A DNA stretch of 64,000 nucleotides from contig NZ_CXWE01000005.1 of assembly GCF_001404515.1 (NCBI RefSeq), positions 124,001-188,000 of the forward strand, read 5' to 3'. Shown one piece after another: positions 17,264-26,545 of this stretch (positions are counted from its first letter, which is position 1; the number at the start of each line of letters is the position of its first letter). The notes beneath the pieces were generated by a model, which was given only the letters and a program-made list of their open reading frames with translations, was not told the origin of the DNA and searched no databases. This stretch comes from Roseibium album (GTDB lineage: Bacteria > Pseudomonadota > Alphaproteobacteria > Rhizobiales > Stappiaceae). The position numbers were made by a program, and so were the translations under genes.

Positions 17264-17845
17264 ATGGCGAAACAGCAGGTTCGAAAGGCAGAAACACAGA
17301 AGTCCTTGCTGTCTGCCGCCAGTAGATCCTTCCGCAGCAAGGGATATGCGGGAGTTGGCGTTGACGGCATTGCGCGTGCAGCAGGCGCAACTTCCGGAGC
17401 GTTCTATTCGCATCTTGGCTCAAAGGACGGTGCGTTTCTGGCTGCACTTGAACTGGGGCTTGATGAAGTCATCGAAACGGTTCCCGACTATCAACGGCGC
17501 TACAACAGCAACTGGCCGGAAGCTTTTGCGCGCTACTATCTCGGCAGCACTCACCGCAGGGACCTTGCTTGCGGCTGCGCAATGACCGCCCTCTCCCCGG
17601 ACGTCGTGAGATCCAATGACGAGACGCGAGAACTCTATGAACACAAAATGAAGACGATTGCCGAACTGATCGCAAAAGGACTGGAAGGCGAAAGCGACGA
17701 CGAAAAGCTAAACAAAGCCTGGGCCTTCCTGAGCATTCTGATCGGAGCGCTCATGACTTCCCGCGCAATGGCGAGTGAAGATCAGGCGGATGCTGTTGCC
17801 AGTGCCGCGTTCACATCCGCCATGACAGCCGTCGGGCATGAATAG
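17264..17845 (+). CDS. TetR/AcrR family transcriptional regulator
   Basis: 193 residues. The N-terminal helix-turn-helix is clear: LLSAASRSFRSKGYAGVGVDG, then IARAAGATSGAFYSHLGSKD. The C-terminal ligand domain resembles the TetR_C group found with LmrA/YxaF-like regulators and contains two Cys near residue 103 (ACGCAMTALSPDV). AGGAAAG precedes ATG 17264. The three matching operators upstream suggest autorepression and control of the divergent gene. Confidence 0.88.
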   Translation: MAKQQVRKAETQKSLLSAASRSFRSKGYAGVGVDGIARAAGATSGAFYSHLGSKDGAFLAALELGLDEVIETVPDYQRRYNSNWPEAFARYYLGSTHRRDLACGCAMTALSPDVVRSNDETRELYEHKMKTIAELIAKGLEGESDDEKLNKAWAFLSILIGALMTSRAMASEDQADAVASAAFTSAMTAVGHE

Positions 17846-18379
17846 TCAGAAAGCTTCGTTCCGCTCGATCCGGTAAAATGTGCAAGGAGCACCATGTCTT
17901 TCCCGATCGAACCAATGGCTGAAGCCAGCGTTCCGCATGACTTTCAGAGATTTTTCATGTTCCGAACAGGCGAATGCGATCAGATACCTGTTGTCGGTTC
18001 TTTCAAAAAACCAACCTGTCAGAGCTGTCGCGATTTCGGATGCATAGCCTTTTCCCCAGGCTGCGCGTTTCAGGCTGTAACCCAGTTCGTATCCATCGGG
18101 TTCAGTCATCCAGGTCACACCTGCCCGACCGATAAAGTCACCTTCCCGCGTCAAGACCTTCCATTTGCTCAGCCCCGATCTGCGATGTTCGAAGACATAG
18201 CCTTGCAATCGCCGCTCGACCTCTGCCGCCTCCATCGGCACCAGGCCGGGTGACAGATACCGATTGACCTCCGGGTCTGAATGAAGCTCGAAGAGAAGCG
18301 GAAAATCCGCGTCCTCAAAAGGAACGATGCGCAGACGTTCGCTCGTCAGAATGTCTTCCGTCAAATTATCGACTTCCAA
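17846..18379 (-). CDS. GNAT-family N-acetyltransferase (RimJ/RimL type)
   Basis: 177 residues: SERLRIVPFEDADFPLLFEL is the RimJ/RimL-type N terminus, YELGYSLKRAAWGKGYASEI contains the acetyl-CoA loop, and KSLKVMRNAGF the C-terminal motif. The stop lies immediately beyond the tetR stop on the opposite strand. It is a paralog of the next gene upstream. The substrate may be a protein N terminus or small amine; not determinable. Confidence 0.82.
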   Translation of the reverse strand: MEVDNLTEDILTSERLRIVPFEDADFPLLFELHSDPEVNRYLSPGLVPMEAAEVERRLQGYVFEHRRSGLSKWKVLTREGDFIGRAGVTWMTEPDGYELGYSLKRAAWGKGYASEIATALTGWFFERTDNRYLIAFACSEHEKSLKVMRNAGFSHWFDRERHGAPCTFYRIERNEAF

Positions 18380-18454
18380 CTAAAAGCCGCGCTGACCGCG
18401 GCAGGACAATTGATCTTTGTCAGGAAATTACCGGCGTGCGCCGGACTGTCAATG

Positions 18455-18994
18455 TCAGGCGCTCATCAGATAGGACTGCATGGACGGGCTGAACAGCTGA
18501 AAGACGTCGGCCTGCATGCCTTCAATCACTTTGCTTTCCCGATGGCAAAACCCAACGTTCTGGACCACTTTTCGAACATCCCGGTTATCAGTCCGGATCA
18601 CCGCCACCAGATGGGAGAAATAGGTGTTTTCAAAGAACCAGCCGGTCAGGGCGGAACACAGGCGCATTGCGAGCGTCGCATCCTGGTCGACAACTTCGGT
18701 GGAAAGACAATAGTTCAGGCTGATTTCAGACGTCTCGCTGATGGGGGTGAAACCGGCCCAGCCGAGAAACCGCCCGTCATCCGAGACAGCCTTCCATTTG
18801 GCGAAGCCCAGGTCTGCCTGATTCTGCAACGCCGACCTGACCAGATCGGCAGCATCGGCAATCGTGCAGTCAGTTGCAAATTCCGTGCATCGGTTTCCAA
18901 AGGGGTCGGCGTGAAGGTCTTTGACGAAATTTATGTCGGACGGGGAAAAGGGAACAAGCCGCACTGAGCCACATTCGAGAAATATCGTCTGCAC
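18455..18994 (-). CDS. GNAT-like protein with degenerate acetyl-CoA loop
   Basis: 179 residues aligning along its length with the neighbour at 17846-18379 (shared LTGWFFE, KWK and V-x-N-x-GF blocks). At the position of the neighbour's WGKGYA the sequence is VDQDAT, so the Gly-rich pyrophosphate loop is gone. Activity may be lost or changed. The two genes lie in tandem 75 bases apart and look like a duplication followed by divergence. Confidence 0.72.
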   Translation of the reverse strand: MQTIFLECGSVRLVPFSPSDINFVKDLHADPFGNRCTEFATDCTIADAADLVRSALQNQADLGFAKWKAVSDDGRFLGWAGFTPISETSEISLNYCLSTEVVDQDATLAMRLCSALTGWFFENTYFSHLVAVIRTDNRDVRKVVQNVGFCHRESKVIEGMQADVFQLFSPSMQSYLMSA

Positions 18995-19209
18995 GTGGTC
19001 CTCCCAATGAATTCAGTTCAATTTCCGGCAATCGGTGGAGACTTCAGAACCACCAAGCTCCGACCGACGGAGAGGTAACCCTGAATTGTGCCGACCCAAA
19101 GGCACGTCGGACTATAAAATCAAACATGGTAAAAATAAATTCGTATTACCAACAGGTTACCGTAAAACAGCCTGCTGCGGTGCAGCACCCGGAGGTTGAC
19201 GGGCGCACA

Positions 19210-20175
19210 TCATTTCGGATCCAAAATATCACCAACTTTAATTCCGACTGATGGATCAACCCGTTGCCAATCCGGCATCTGATTGCGGAACCAAGTCTCC
19301 TGCCGCTTGGCATATTGCCGCGTTGCAACAGTAAGCCTGTGGACGGTTTCTTCATAACCCGTGTCGCCCGACAGATAGTCACGAATCTCGGCAACACCGA
19401 TGGCCCGCATGGCCGGTAGTTTTGGGGACAATCCCTGCGCGAGCAACGACCTGACCTCATTTAATCCATCCTCCGCCAGCATGAGTCGCGCCCGCCGCTC
19501 GATCCGCTCATGCAACCATGGGCGAGGTGGAGAAAGGACGACCCGGACACAGTCCGTTCCAGATAGAAACGGAGCAGATTGGGCCGAGACCTGCCAGTCG
19601 CCAAGCGGTTTACCTGTTGCCAGAAGCACTTCCAGAGCCCTTGCCAGACGCTGCGGGTCCGCAATGGTCACCGCTGCCTCGCCGTCCCCCTTTTCAACCA
19701 GCGCTTTCCTGAGCCCTTCGACTCCTTCGCGGTCCGCAAGCCCCCTCGCCTCTTCGCGAATTTCGTCGGGTATGTCCGGCATGTCGGCAAAGCCTTCCGT
19801 CAAAGCCTTGAAGTATAGCCCGGTCCCGCCGACAATAATCGGCATGTTTCCCGATGCCTGAACTGAAGCAACCTCCTTCTTTGCCGATCTCAACCAGGCA
19901 CCGGTTGAAAACGCCGTCGAAGCGGGCAGCATACCGTACAGCCGGTGTTGAACCTGTTTTTCTTCCTCCAGCGAAGGGCGCGCGCTCACAAGTCGCAGGT
20001 CTTCATAAAGCTGCATGGAATCAGCATTGAGAATCACACCGTTCAGCGCTTTGGCAACCTCCATCGCCAGTGCGGACTTGCCGCTCGCCGTCGGGCCAGC
20101 TATCAGAATGGCTGAAGCCTCAGCAGGCTGCTTCCTCTCGTGTTTCAGGAATTCATCCATGCCTTTAGTTGCCAC
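19210..20175 (-). CDS. miaA: tRNA dimethylallyltransferase
   Basis: 321 residues from GTG 20175, or 316 from an in-frame ATG at 20160. AGPTASGKSALAMEVA is the P-loop; DSMQLYEDLRLVSARPS and GGTGLYFKALTEG are standard MiaA blocks; ATRQYAKRQETWFRNQ is the tRNA-binding end. The enzyme prenylates A37 of tRNAs reading UNN codons. Its 5' end overlaps serB head to head by 2 to 17 bases, depending on the start used. Confidence 0.95.
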   Translation of the reverse strand: MATKGMDEFLKHERKQPAEASAILIAGPTASGKSALAMEVAKALNGVILNADSMQLYEDLRLVSARPSLEEEKQVQHRLYGMLPASTAFSTGAWLRSAKKEVASVQASGNMPIIVGGTGLYFKALTEGFADMPDIPDEIREEARGLADREGVEGLRKALVEKGDGEAAVTIADPQRLARALEVLLATGKPLGDWQVSAQSAPFLSGTDCVRVVLSPPRPWLHERIERRARLMLAEDGLNEVRSLLAQGLSPKLPAMRAIGVAEIRDYLSGDTGYEETVHRLTVATRQYAKRQETWFRNQMPDWQRVDPSVGIKVGDILDPK

Positions 20176-21049
20176 GTTGGTGTCTACTCCGACAGCCCCC
20201 GCCGTCGATCAGGATCTTGTCCGACGCGCCCAGGAAGCCCTGGGGGCGAGCGAGACTGCAACGGTACTGAGTACCGGTGTCGCAGCCGATATCCGTTTCG
20301 AAGGCCCCAATGCAAGTACCGCCATGACACTGTTGCGCGAAATCACCGGCACCGCGCCAGTGGATATCTTTGTGCAACCGGAAGAAGGACGCCGCAAGCT
20401 CCTTCTTATCGCCGATATGGATTCCACGATGATCCGGCAGGAATGTATCGATGAACTCGCGGCAGAACTGGGACTGAAGGAAAGGATTTCCGACATAACA
20501 GAGCGGGCCATGCGGGGAGAAATCGAATTCGAGCCGGCCCTGCGGGAAAGAGTTGCGCTGCTCGCAGGATTACCGGTTTCCGCGATCGATACGGTGCTCA
20601 GCAACCGGATCGTCTTGATGCCTGGTGGGCGCACACTTGTTCAGACCATGAAGTCCAACGGTGCCTATTGCGCCCTTGTTTCCGGTGGGTTCACGCATTT
20701 CACCCGTGCTGTGGCCGCGATGATCGGTTTCGATGAAAATCAGGCAAATACACTTCTTGAAACGGACGGGCGGCTTGCGGGGAAGGTCAGTGAACCGATC
20801 CTGGGTCGTGAAGCAAAGCGTGTCCGCCTGGAAGAGCTTGTGAGCCAGCAGAAATTGTCCTTCGAGGACACGTTGGCCGTGGGCGACGGCGCAAATGACC
20901 TGGCCATGATCGAGCGGGCCGGCTCAGGTGTCGCGTATCGTGCAAAACCGGCAGTCGCGGAAATTGCTGATTTCAGGGTCGACCATGGCGATCTCACAGC
21001 GCTCCTCTACCTTCAGGGCTATTCTGAAAGCGAGTTTGTCTTGAGCTGA
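20159..21049 (+). CDS. serB: Phosphoserine phosphatase
   Basis: 296 residues of the HAD superfamily, catalysing the last step of serine synthesis. LLIADMDSTMIRQECIDEL has the nucleophile Asp and general-acid Asp; ALVSGGFTHF is motif II; VGDGANDLAMIERAG is the Mg-binding motif. An N-terminal domain of about 80 residues precedes the core, as in the longer SerB forms. ATG 20159 has AGGA eight bases upstream; longer frames run into miaA. Confidence 0.93.
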   Translation: MPLVATLVSTPTAPAVDQDLVRRAQEALGASETATVLSTGVAADIRFEGPNASTAMTLLREITGTAPVDIFVQPEEGRRKLLLIADMDSTMIRQECIDELAAELGLKERISDITERAMRGEIEFEPALRERVALLAGLPVSAIDTVLSNRIVLMPGGRTLVQTMKSNGAYCALVSGGFTHFTRAVAAMIGFDENQANTLLETDGRLAGKVSEPILGREAKRVRLEELVSQQKLSFEDTLAVGDGANDLAMIERAGSGVAYRAKPAVAEIADFRVDHGDLTALLYLQGYSESEFVLS

Positions 21050-21086
21050 TCTGAATTCACGTGACCTCGAGTTGTCTGCATTGAAT

Positions 21087-21980
21087 TCAGGAAGACGGCG
21101 CGAGACGCTGTTTGAAAACCAAGGCGAAAAATGACGCCTCTTTTGCTTCTTTGGTGATGATGTGCTTCCTGTTGTTAGCCAGATTCTCGACGCAGGAAAG
21201 TTCCTGGTCGTATTGAATGTCAGTTTTCGCCCGTGATTTCTGGTAGTTCTTCAGCTTGCCTTTTTGCAGCCAGTACATTTCACGTGTGATGGCATTGCCC
21301 ATCGAATAGATCCGCACGTCGAACACCGATGGGTTGTCCAGAAGGCGGGAAATCGCTCCGGGACCATAGCGCCGGTAGCCATGGTAGCGATGTTCGACAA
21401 AACTGCACGTCGCGGGCACAAAATGAACGTGTTGGATTTCCGAAGGCTCTTCGACTGTCAGCAGGTCAAGGACTGAGCGGTCATATTGAATGTGCTCCAG
21501 TACCGACTGCGTGAAAACGCTGGTAGCCCCTTTGAGCGCAATGCAATCTTCGCCAAGATTTGCAACGGAAAATGTCACACCCGGCTTCTTCATGCCTTTC
21601 CAGGAGCCGCGCTCCTGAATGTCACAGCCCTGATAATCTTCGTAGCCGAGCGCTGCGTTCAGGAATTCCGAGTATGATCCAACGCCACATCCCAGATCAA
21701 AAATCCGGGGTTTTTCTGGAAATATCCCGGGAAGTTGTTCGAGGATAAAGTCAAAACACAGCGCGCGGGTCGGACTGGCACGCATGATCGCGTCGCCGAA
21801 ATGGTGCCTCAAGGCCTCAATGTTCAGAACGGGAACATAAGGCTCGACATCAACCGGAAAAGTTTCGAATGGCAGGCGACGCTGTTCAATCCAGGCATTG
21901 AACCGGTATTGGAGTTTCTCAAGTTCATTGAGCGGAATGTCCCCGCTGATCCGTTTCCAGGAACTGCTTCTTCCGGTCAT
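21087..21980 (-). CDS. Class I SAM-dependent methyltransferase
   Basis: 297 residues. PRIFDLGCGVGSYSEFL is motif I for S-adenosylmethionine, GCDIQE motif II, and SVLEHIQYD motif IV. The N-terminal 90 residues are helical and the C terminus is Lys-rich (KGKLKNYQKSRAKTD). The type resembles methyltransferases in polysaccharide or lipid modification, but no such genes adjoin. It converges on serB with a 37-base gap. Confidence 0.75.
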   Translation of the reverse strand: MTGRSSSWKRISGDIPLNELEKLQYRFNAWIEQRRLPFETFPVDVEPYVPVLNIEALRHHFGDAIMRASPTRALCFDFILEQLPGIFPEKPRIFDLGCGVGSYSEFLNAALGYEDYQGCDIQERGSWKGMKKPGVTFSVANLGEDCIALKGATSVFTQSVLEHIQYDRSVLDLLTVEEPSEIQHVHFVPATCSFVEHRYHGYRRYGPGAISRLLDNPSVFDVRIYSMGNAITREMYWLQKGKLKNYQKSRAKTDIQYDQELSCVENLANNRKHIITKEAKEASFFALVFKQRLAPSS

Positions 21981-22341
21981 CTGAAAATCACTCGTCTTTC
22001 AAAACTGTTTTTGAGCACATCGCAATTTCGCAAAACGCATTCCGTCAGCCATCTGTCCTGCGCCTCGAATGGGGCACTTGCCATTGCAGCCGTTTCGCGA
22101 GGTTTTTAACGGTATCGGTTCCAAATCCAAACAAAAAAGATTTGCCGATCAGGACGCAACCAGGTGCAGCTGCGCTCGACACCTGGCGCGGGAAAGCACA
22201 CTCGACACAAAGCAAGCGGCACCAGGTACCAGTTGATGTGAAGCAATTTGAATGTTTCACCGCGGGTCCCGGGGAGACCTGCTGGTGACGGCGGAAATGT
22301 ATCCTTGAGCCAATTGCGTTGCATAGCTTAAATCTTGAAAC
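21981..22341. other. Intergenic region between methyltransferase and degP terminator
   Basis: This 360-base region lies upstream of the methyltransferase gene and beyond the degP terminator. Small frames here lack SDs and I call none. It presumably carries the methyltransferase promoter. Confidence 0.35.
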
Positions 22342-22343
22342 AA

Positions 22344-22369
22344 AAAGGGCGCCGTTGCCGGCGCCCTTT
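22344..22369 (-). terminator. Rho-independent terminator of degP
   Basis: AAAGGGCGCCG (22344-22354) and CGGCGCCCTTT (22359-22369) form an 11-bp perfect stem with a TTGC loop. On the reverse strand it is followed by TTTTTG. It lies 28 bases after the degP stop. Confidence 0.88.
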
Positions 22370-22397
22370 GTCAGCTCGAGAAACTTGCGTTCCCGAT

Positions 22398-23888
22398 TTA
22401 TTCGTCTTCGATCCGTACGGGAACGAAACGCACGTCTCCGGTCGGGTTGGCAAGTAGCAGGAGCGCCGAGCGACGGCCGTCATCCTTCAGCTTGCCAATT
22501 TCCGTTTCCACATCGGTCGGGGTTTCAACAGGTTCCTGGGCGACCTCCTTGATGACGTCACCAGCGGTGATCCGCTTTTCAGCCGCCGAGGAATCCGGTT
22601 TGACTTCAGTCACCACGACACCCGTAACATCCGCGTCGATGGAGAACTGCTCACGCAATTGATCGTCCAGTTCCGCAAGCATCATCCCGAGCACTTCGCT
22701 CTTTGCAGCCGGTTCTTCCACGGGTTCTTCATCTGTCTCGACACTGGCCTCGGTCGGAGTGTTTTCCTCCAGGCGCTCAAGGATCACATTGATCTTGACC
22801 TCGTCGCCCTTGCGCAGAACAACCACTTCGACTTCCTTGCCGATCGCAGTCTCGGCTACCATACGCGGCAACTCGCGCATTTCCTCAACATCCCTGCCAT
22901 CGAACCTGATGATGACATCACCTGCCTCGATTTTGGCCTTTGCTGCCGGCCCGTCATCCGTGACGCCGGCAACCAACGCACCCATCGCTTCACTCATGGC
23001 AAGGCTTTCGGCAATCTCGTCGGTTACTTCCTGAATGCGAACACCAAGCCAGCCGCGCCGGGTTTCACCGAATTCGCGTAACTGGCCGATGACCCGCATT
23101 GCAGTCTTGGCCGGAATGGCAAACCCGATACCGATTGACCCACCCGACGGTGAGATGATCGCCGTGTTGATGCCGATCACATTGCCTTGCATGTCAAACA
23201 GAGGGCCACCGGAGTTCCCTCGGTTGATGGACGCATCCGTCTGGATGAAGTTGTCATATGGACCAGAATTGATATCGCGGTTACGTGCGGACACGATCCC
23301 CACGGTAACGGTGCCGCCGAGTCCGAACGGATTGCCGATCGCCATGACCCAATCACCGACCCGAATGGAGTCCGAATTGCCGAAATCAACGGCTTTCAAA
23401 GGGGTTTCCGGCTCTACCTTGAGCACCGCGAGATCTGTTTTCTCGTCCGTGCCGATAATCTCGGCGCGCAGTTGGGTTCCGTCGTTGAAATTGGCGGTGA
23501 TCTCATCCGCACCTTCAATCACATGATTGTTGGTGATGATGATGCCTTCCTTGCCATCGATCACAAAACCGGAGCCGAGAGATTGAACACGGCGCGGTGC
23601 CTGATCGTTGTCCTTGTTCTGCCGGTTGAAGAATTCCTCGAAGAATTCCTGGAAAGGAGATCCGTCGGGAACCTGCGGCATCGGGACGGACCTTCGTCCC
23701 TGAACGGTTTGTGCGGTTGAAATGTTCACAACAGCATCACCAAGATTTTCAGCCAGATCCGCAACCGAAACCGGTCCTTGGGCCTGTGCGGTCTGGACAG
23801 GCTGAAACGCAATCATTCCGCCCAGCATGAGACCCGCCGCGGCAAACGCGATCCGGGTCATGCGACGGCGAACAATATTTGGAGCCAT
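22398..23888 (-). CDS. degP: Do-family periplasmic serine protease/chaperone
   Basis: 496 residues. A signal peptide (FAAAGLMLGGMIAFQPVQ, cleaved near AQA) sends it to the periplasm. The trypsin-like domain has the triad His in TNNHVIEGADEI, Asp in KTDLAVLKV and Ser in RGNSGGPLFD. Two PDZ domains follow: WLGVRIQEVTDEI, and a second starting near VLGMMLAELDDQL after an acidic linker. It degrades or refolds misfolded envelope proteins. It is the last gene of a hflK-hflC-DUF2065-degP run, the common alphaproteobacterial quality-control cluster. Confidence 0.93.
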   Translation of the reverse strand: MAPNIVRRRMTRIAFAAAGLMLGGMIAFQPVQTAQAQGPVSVADLAENLGDAVVNISTAQTVQGRRSVPMPQVPDGSPFQEFFEEFFNRQNKDNDQAPRRVQSLGSGFVIDGKEGIIITNNHVIEGADEITANFNDGTQLRAEIIGTDEKTDLAVLKVEPETPLKAVDFGNSDSIRVGDWVMAIGNPFGLGGTVTVGIVSARNRDINSGPYDNFIQTDASINRGNSGGPLFDMQGNVIGINTAIISPSGGSIGIGFAIPAKTAMRVIGQLREFGETRRGWLGVRIQEVTDEIAESLAMSEAMGALVAGVTDDGPAAKAKIEAGDVIIRFDGRDVEEMRELPRMVAETAIGKEVEVVVLRKGDEVKINVILERLEENTPTEASVETDEEPVEEPAAKSEVLGMMLAELDDQLREQFSIDADVTGVVVTEVKPDSSAAEKRITAGDVIKEVAQEPVETPTDVETEIGKLKDDGRRSALLLLANPTGDVRFVPVRIEDE

Positions 23889-24017
23889 AGGGCTTTCTCC
23901 TCATCCCTGCCGGTTCGGCTGTCTGAAAGGCAGTATCAGCCGATAGTGTCTTAGGACATGTAGTCAAAATATAGAACGGGCGGGAGATTTTTGCCTCTCC
24001 CGCCCTGAAACTTTTCG

Positions 24018-24203
24018 TTATCCGCGTATGATCCACACAATAATCAGGCCCATCGCGGCGATCGCCAGACCTGTCATGCGCAAAGTCTGGTTCGATGTTT
24101 CCAGCGCACCCCGCATGATGGTTTTCATACCACCCGGCAGAACTGCGTAAAGAATACCTTCAATCACCAGGACCAGCCCAAGCGCGGTCACAAAGTCGTT
24201 CAT
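24018..24203 (-). CDS. DUF2065 family small membrane protein
   Basis: 61 residues with two membrane helices (LGLVLVIEGILYAVLPGG and TGLAIAAMGLIIVWIIRG) and the GALETSNQTLRMTG linker, matching DUF2065 (YjeT-like). It overlaps the hflC stop by four bases, so it is translationally coupled. Its constant association with hflKC suggests a role in that complex, but no activity is known. Confidence 0.88.
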   Translation of the reverse strand: MNDFVTALGLVLVIEGILYAVLPGGMKTIMRGALETSNQTLRMTGLAIAAMGLIIVWIIRG

Positions 24204-25132
24204 TGCGCGGCAAGCGACGGCGAGCGTGTCGACACACCGGTACCGTCATCATCGCCCGAACCTGGAAGCGCAGCGCCGGCCGGGTCCTTGAAGAACCGGA
24301 AGAAGCTGGAATCCGGCGACAGGACGAGGCTGGTATCGCCCGACTGCAAGCCGGCTTCATAGGCCTGCATGGAACGATAGAACGCGAAGAAGTCCGGATC
24401 GGCACCAAATGCCTCGGCGAAGATCTTGTTCCGTTCAGCGTCGCCATCACCGCGGATGATTTCCGAATCCCGTTTCGCTTCGGCAACCAGAACAGTTGCG
24501 TCACGATCGGCGCGCGACTTGATCCTGCGGGATTGTTCTTCACCCTGCGCCCGGATCTCTGTCGCCTCACGCTGACGTTCTGTCTGCATGCGCGCGTAAA
24601 TGGCCTGGGAGTTCGCGTCGGGCAAGTCGGCCCGGCGGATCTTCACATCAATCACCTCGATGCCAAGTTCCTCTGCATTCGCGCTGACGTCACGGCGGAT
24701 GTTTTCCATCACGCCCGACCGGTCGTCACGCACGAGCGCAACGAAACTGGTCCGGCCGACTTCTGACCGCAGTGAGGATTGCAACAGTGTTGACAGGCGC
24801 CGGTTGGCCGTCAACACATTCTGGACGCGTTGGTAGAACAGGACCGGATCCGAGATCTTGTAACGCGCAAACGCATCCACGATCAGTCGTTTCTTGTCCG
24901 AGGAAATCGGCTCGAGAGGCGGCATGTTCAGGTTCAGGATACGTTTGTCCAGGTAAACAACGTTCTGGACAAACGGGATCTTGAAGTAGAGGCCGGATTC
25001 GGTTTTCGGTTGCTCGATGATCTTGCCGAACTGCAGGACCAGTGCCTGCTGCGTCGGATTGACAACGTAAACGGACAGATATCCGACCACTGCGACGACA
25101 ACGAGTAGAATTGCTAGAATACCGCTACGCAT
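24200..25132 (-). CDS. hflC: FtsH protease modulator HflC (SPFH protein)
   Basis: 310 residues with one N-terminal membrane helix (ILAILLVVVAVVGYLSVYVV) and a periplasmic SPFH/band-7 domain (QQALVLQFGKIIEQPKTESG), then a coiled-coil segment rich in Arg, Glu and Ala. It assembles with HflK into a cage around FtsH and limits proteolysis. It follows hflK by two bases. Confidence 0.94.
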   Translation of the reverse strand: MRSGILAILLVVVAVVGYLSVYVVNPTQQALVLQFGKIIEQPKTESGLYFKIPFVQNVVYLDKRILNLNMPPLEPISSDKKRLIVDAFARYKISDPVLFYQRVQNVLTANRRLSTLLQSSLRSEVGRTSFVALVRDDRSGVMENIRRDVSANAEELGIEVIDVKIRRADLPDANSQAIYARMQTERQREATEIRAQGEEQSRRIKSRADRDATVLVAEAKRDSEIIRGDGDAERNKIFAEAFGADPDFFAFYRSMQAYEAGLQSGDTSLVLSPDSSFFRFFKDPAGAALPGSGDDDGTGVSTRSPSLAAQ

Positions 25133-25134
25133 GA

Positions 25135-26334
25135 TCAGTTACCTCCCGTGCGTGCGGACGGAGTCGAGCCGCGTCCGTTCAAATCGTTCAGCGGCAGGAA
25201 CGGCAATACGCCGGAGCCTGAAGTTTCGCTGTCGATTATGATCTTGTTATTGGAACCAAGCACTTTTTCAAGCGTCTCGAGATATAGACGTTCCCGAGTC
25301 ACGTCGGGTGCTTTCTCATACTGCTCGTAAACCTTGGTGAAACGCTGTGACTGACCCGTCGCTTCCGCGATGGTCTGATCCTTGTATGCGTTTGCATCTT
25401 CCAGAACGCGTGCTGCCTGACCGCGCGCTTCGGGAACAATCCGGTTGGCGTAGGCTTCAGCTTCGTTGCGGATACGCTCCTGGTCGGCTCGGGCCGCCTG
25501 AACATCCCGGAAAGCCTCGATGACCTGGGCCGGCGGGTCAACGCGCTGCATCTGAACTTCTGAAATTTCGACACCGGCATTGTAGGCATCGAGCGTTGTC
25601 TGCATCAAGGCCGCCACATCATTCTGAATGGAAACGCGGTTTTCGGTCAGGATCGAATCAATATTGGATCCGCCGACAACCTCGCGCATGGCGCTTTCCG
25701 CCACGGCTTTCACTGTCGAAGCAGGCTCTTGAATGTTGAAGAGATAGTCCGTGATGCCTTCGGTGGTGTTCTTGATCCTCCAGAGAACCTTGAACCCGAC
25801 ATCGACGATGTTTTCATCACCGGTAAGCATCAGGCTTTCTTCGGGAATGTCCCGCGCACGGACCGCACCGGACGTGGAATAGGTCTCGTCCACGCCAACC
25901 GTCGTTTCACGCTGCAACTCGACTGCGGGCTTGTAGACCTCACCAATCGGATAAGGCAGGTTGTAATTGAAACCCGGCGCTGTCAGTCCAACGACCTTAC
26001 CAAGAACGAGCTCAACACCGCGTTCGCCGGAATCAACCGTATATATGCCCGTAAACAGCCAGCCGATGACGCCAATACCAATGACGATCAGGATGCCGGC
26101 AAGGCCGAGACCACCGCCGCCGCCGCCGCCAGGTAAAACAGACTTCATGCGGTCCTGAGTTTTCTTCAACAGCTCTTCCAGGTCGGGCGGATTGCCACCG
26201 CCGCCGCCGCCACCCCGGTTCGGACCGCCGCCCCATGGGCCGCCATTGTTTCCACCACCGCCGCCCCATGGGCCGCCATTGTTTCCGCCACCCTTCCAGG
26301 GGCCACCGCCACCTGACTGATTGCTCCAAGGCAT
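25135..26334 (-). CDS. hflK: FtsH protease modulator HflK (SPFH protein)
   Basis: 399 residues from ATG 26334, which has AAGGAAG five bases upstream; the frame extends to 26400 but without family match. The first 60 residues are a cytoplasmic Gly/Asn/Pro/Trp tract (repeats of GGPWGGG), then PPDLEELLKKTQDRMKSVLP, one membrane helix (LGLAGILIVIGIGVIGWLF), and the SPFH domain (GERGVELVLGKVVGL). It pairs with HflC. The N-terminal tract contains an 11-codon tandem duplication. Confidence 0.94.
   Translation of the reverse strand: MPWSNQSGGGGPWKGGGNNGGPWGGGGGNNGGPWGGGPNRGGGGGGGNPPDLEELLKKTQDRMKSVLPGGGGGGGLGLAGILIVIGIGVIGWLFTGIYTVDSGERGVELVLGKVVGLTAPGFNYNLPYPIGEVYKPAVELQRETTVGVDETYSTSGAVRARDIPEESLMLTGDENIVDVGFKVLWRIKNTTEGITDYLFNIQEPASTVKAVAESAMREVVGGSNIDSILTENRVSIQNDVAALMQTTLDAYNAGVEISEVQMQRVDPPAQVIEAFRDVQAARADQERIRNEAEAYANRIVPEARGQAARVLEDANAYKDQTIAEATGQSQRFTKVYEQYEKAPDVTRERLYLETLEKVLGSNNKIIIDSETSGSGVLPFLPLNDLNGRGSTPSARTGGN
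26225..26290 (-). repeat. 33-bp tandem duplication in the hflK Gly-rich tract
   Basis: Two adjacent 33-base copies (26225-26257 and 26258-26290) differ at one base. Each encodes 11 residues of the GGPWGGGG-type tract. The unit is in frame, so copy number can vary without breaking the gene. Confidence 0.8.
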
Positions 26335-26545
26335 CAAGACTTCCTTCTGTGAACTCCGGCAGCACCTGCCGGACATGGGCATGTGCCCGTTCTGACTCAC
26401 CGTTGGTTATAGGGAGGTTACCGGACGCTTTCAATCAAAAGCCCGGCCGACACCCTACGCAAAACCCGTACGTTTTCCCGTGCCGCAGGTGGGTGTCGAT
26501 TGTGGCGCTGTCAAGTCGACCGCGCCGAAAGTTTCAGACAAAAGG

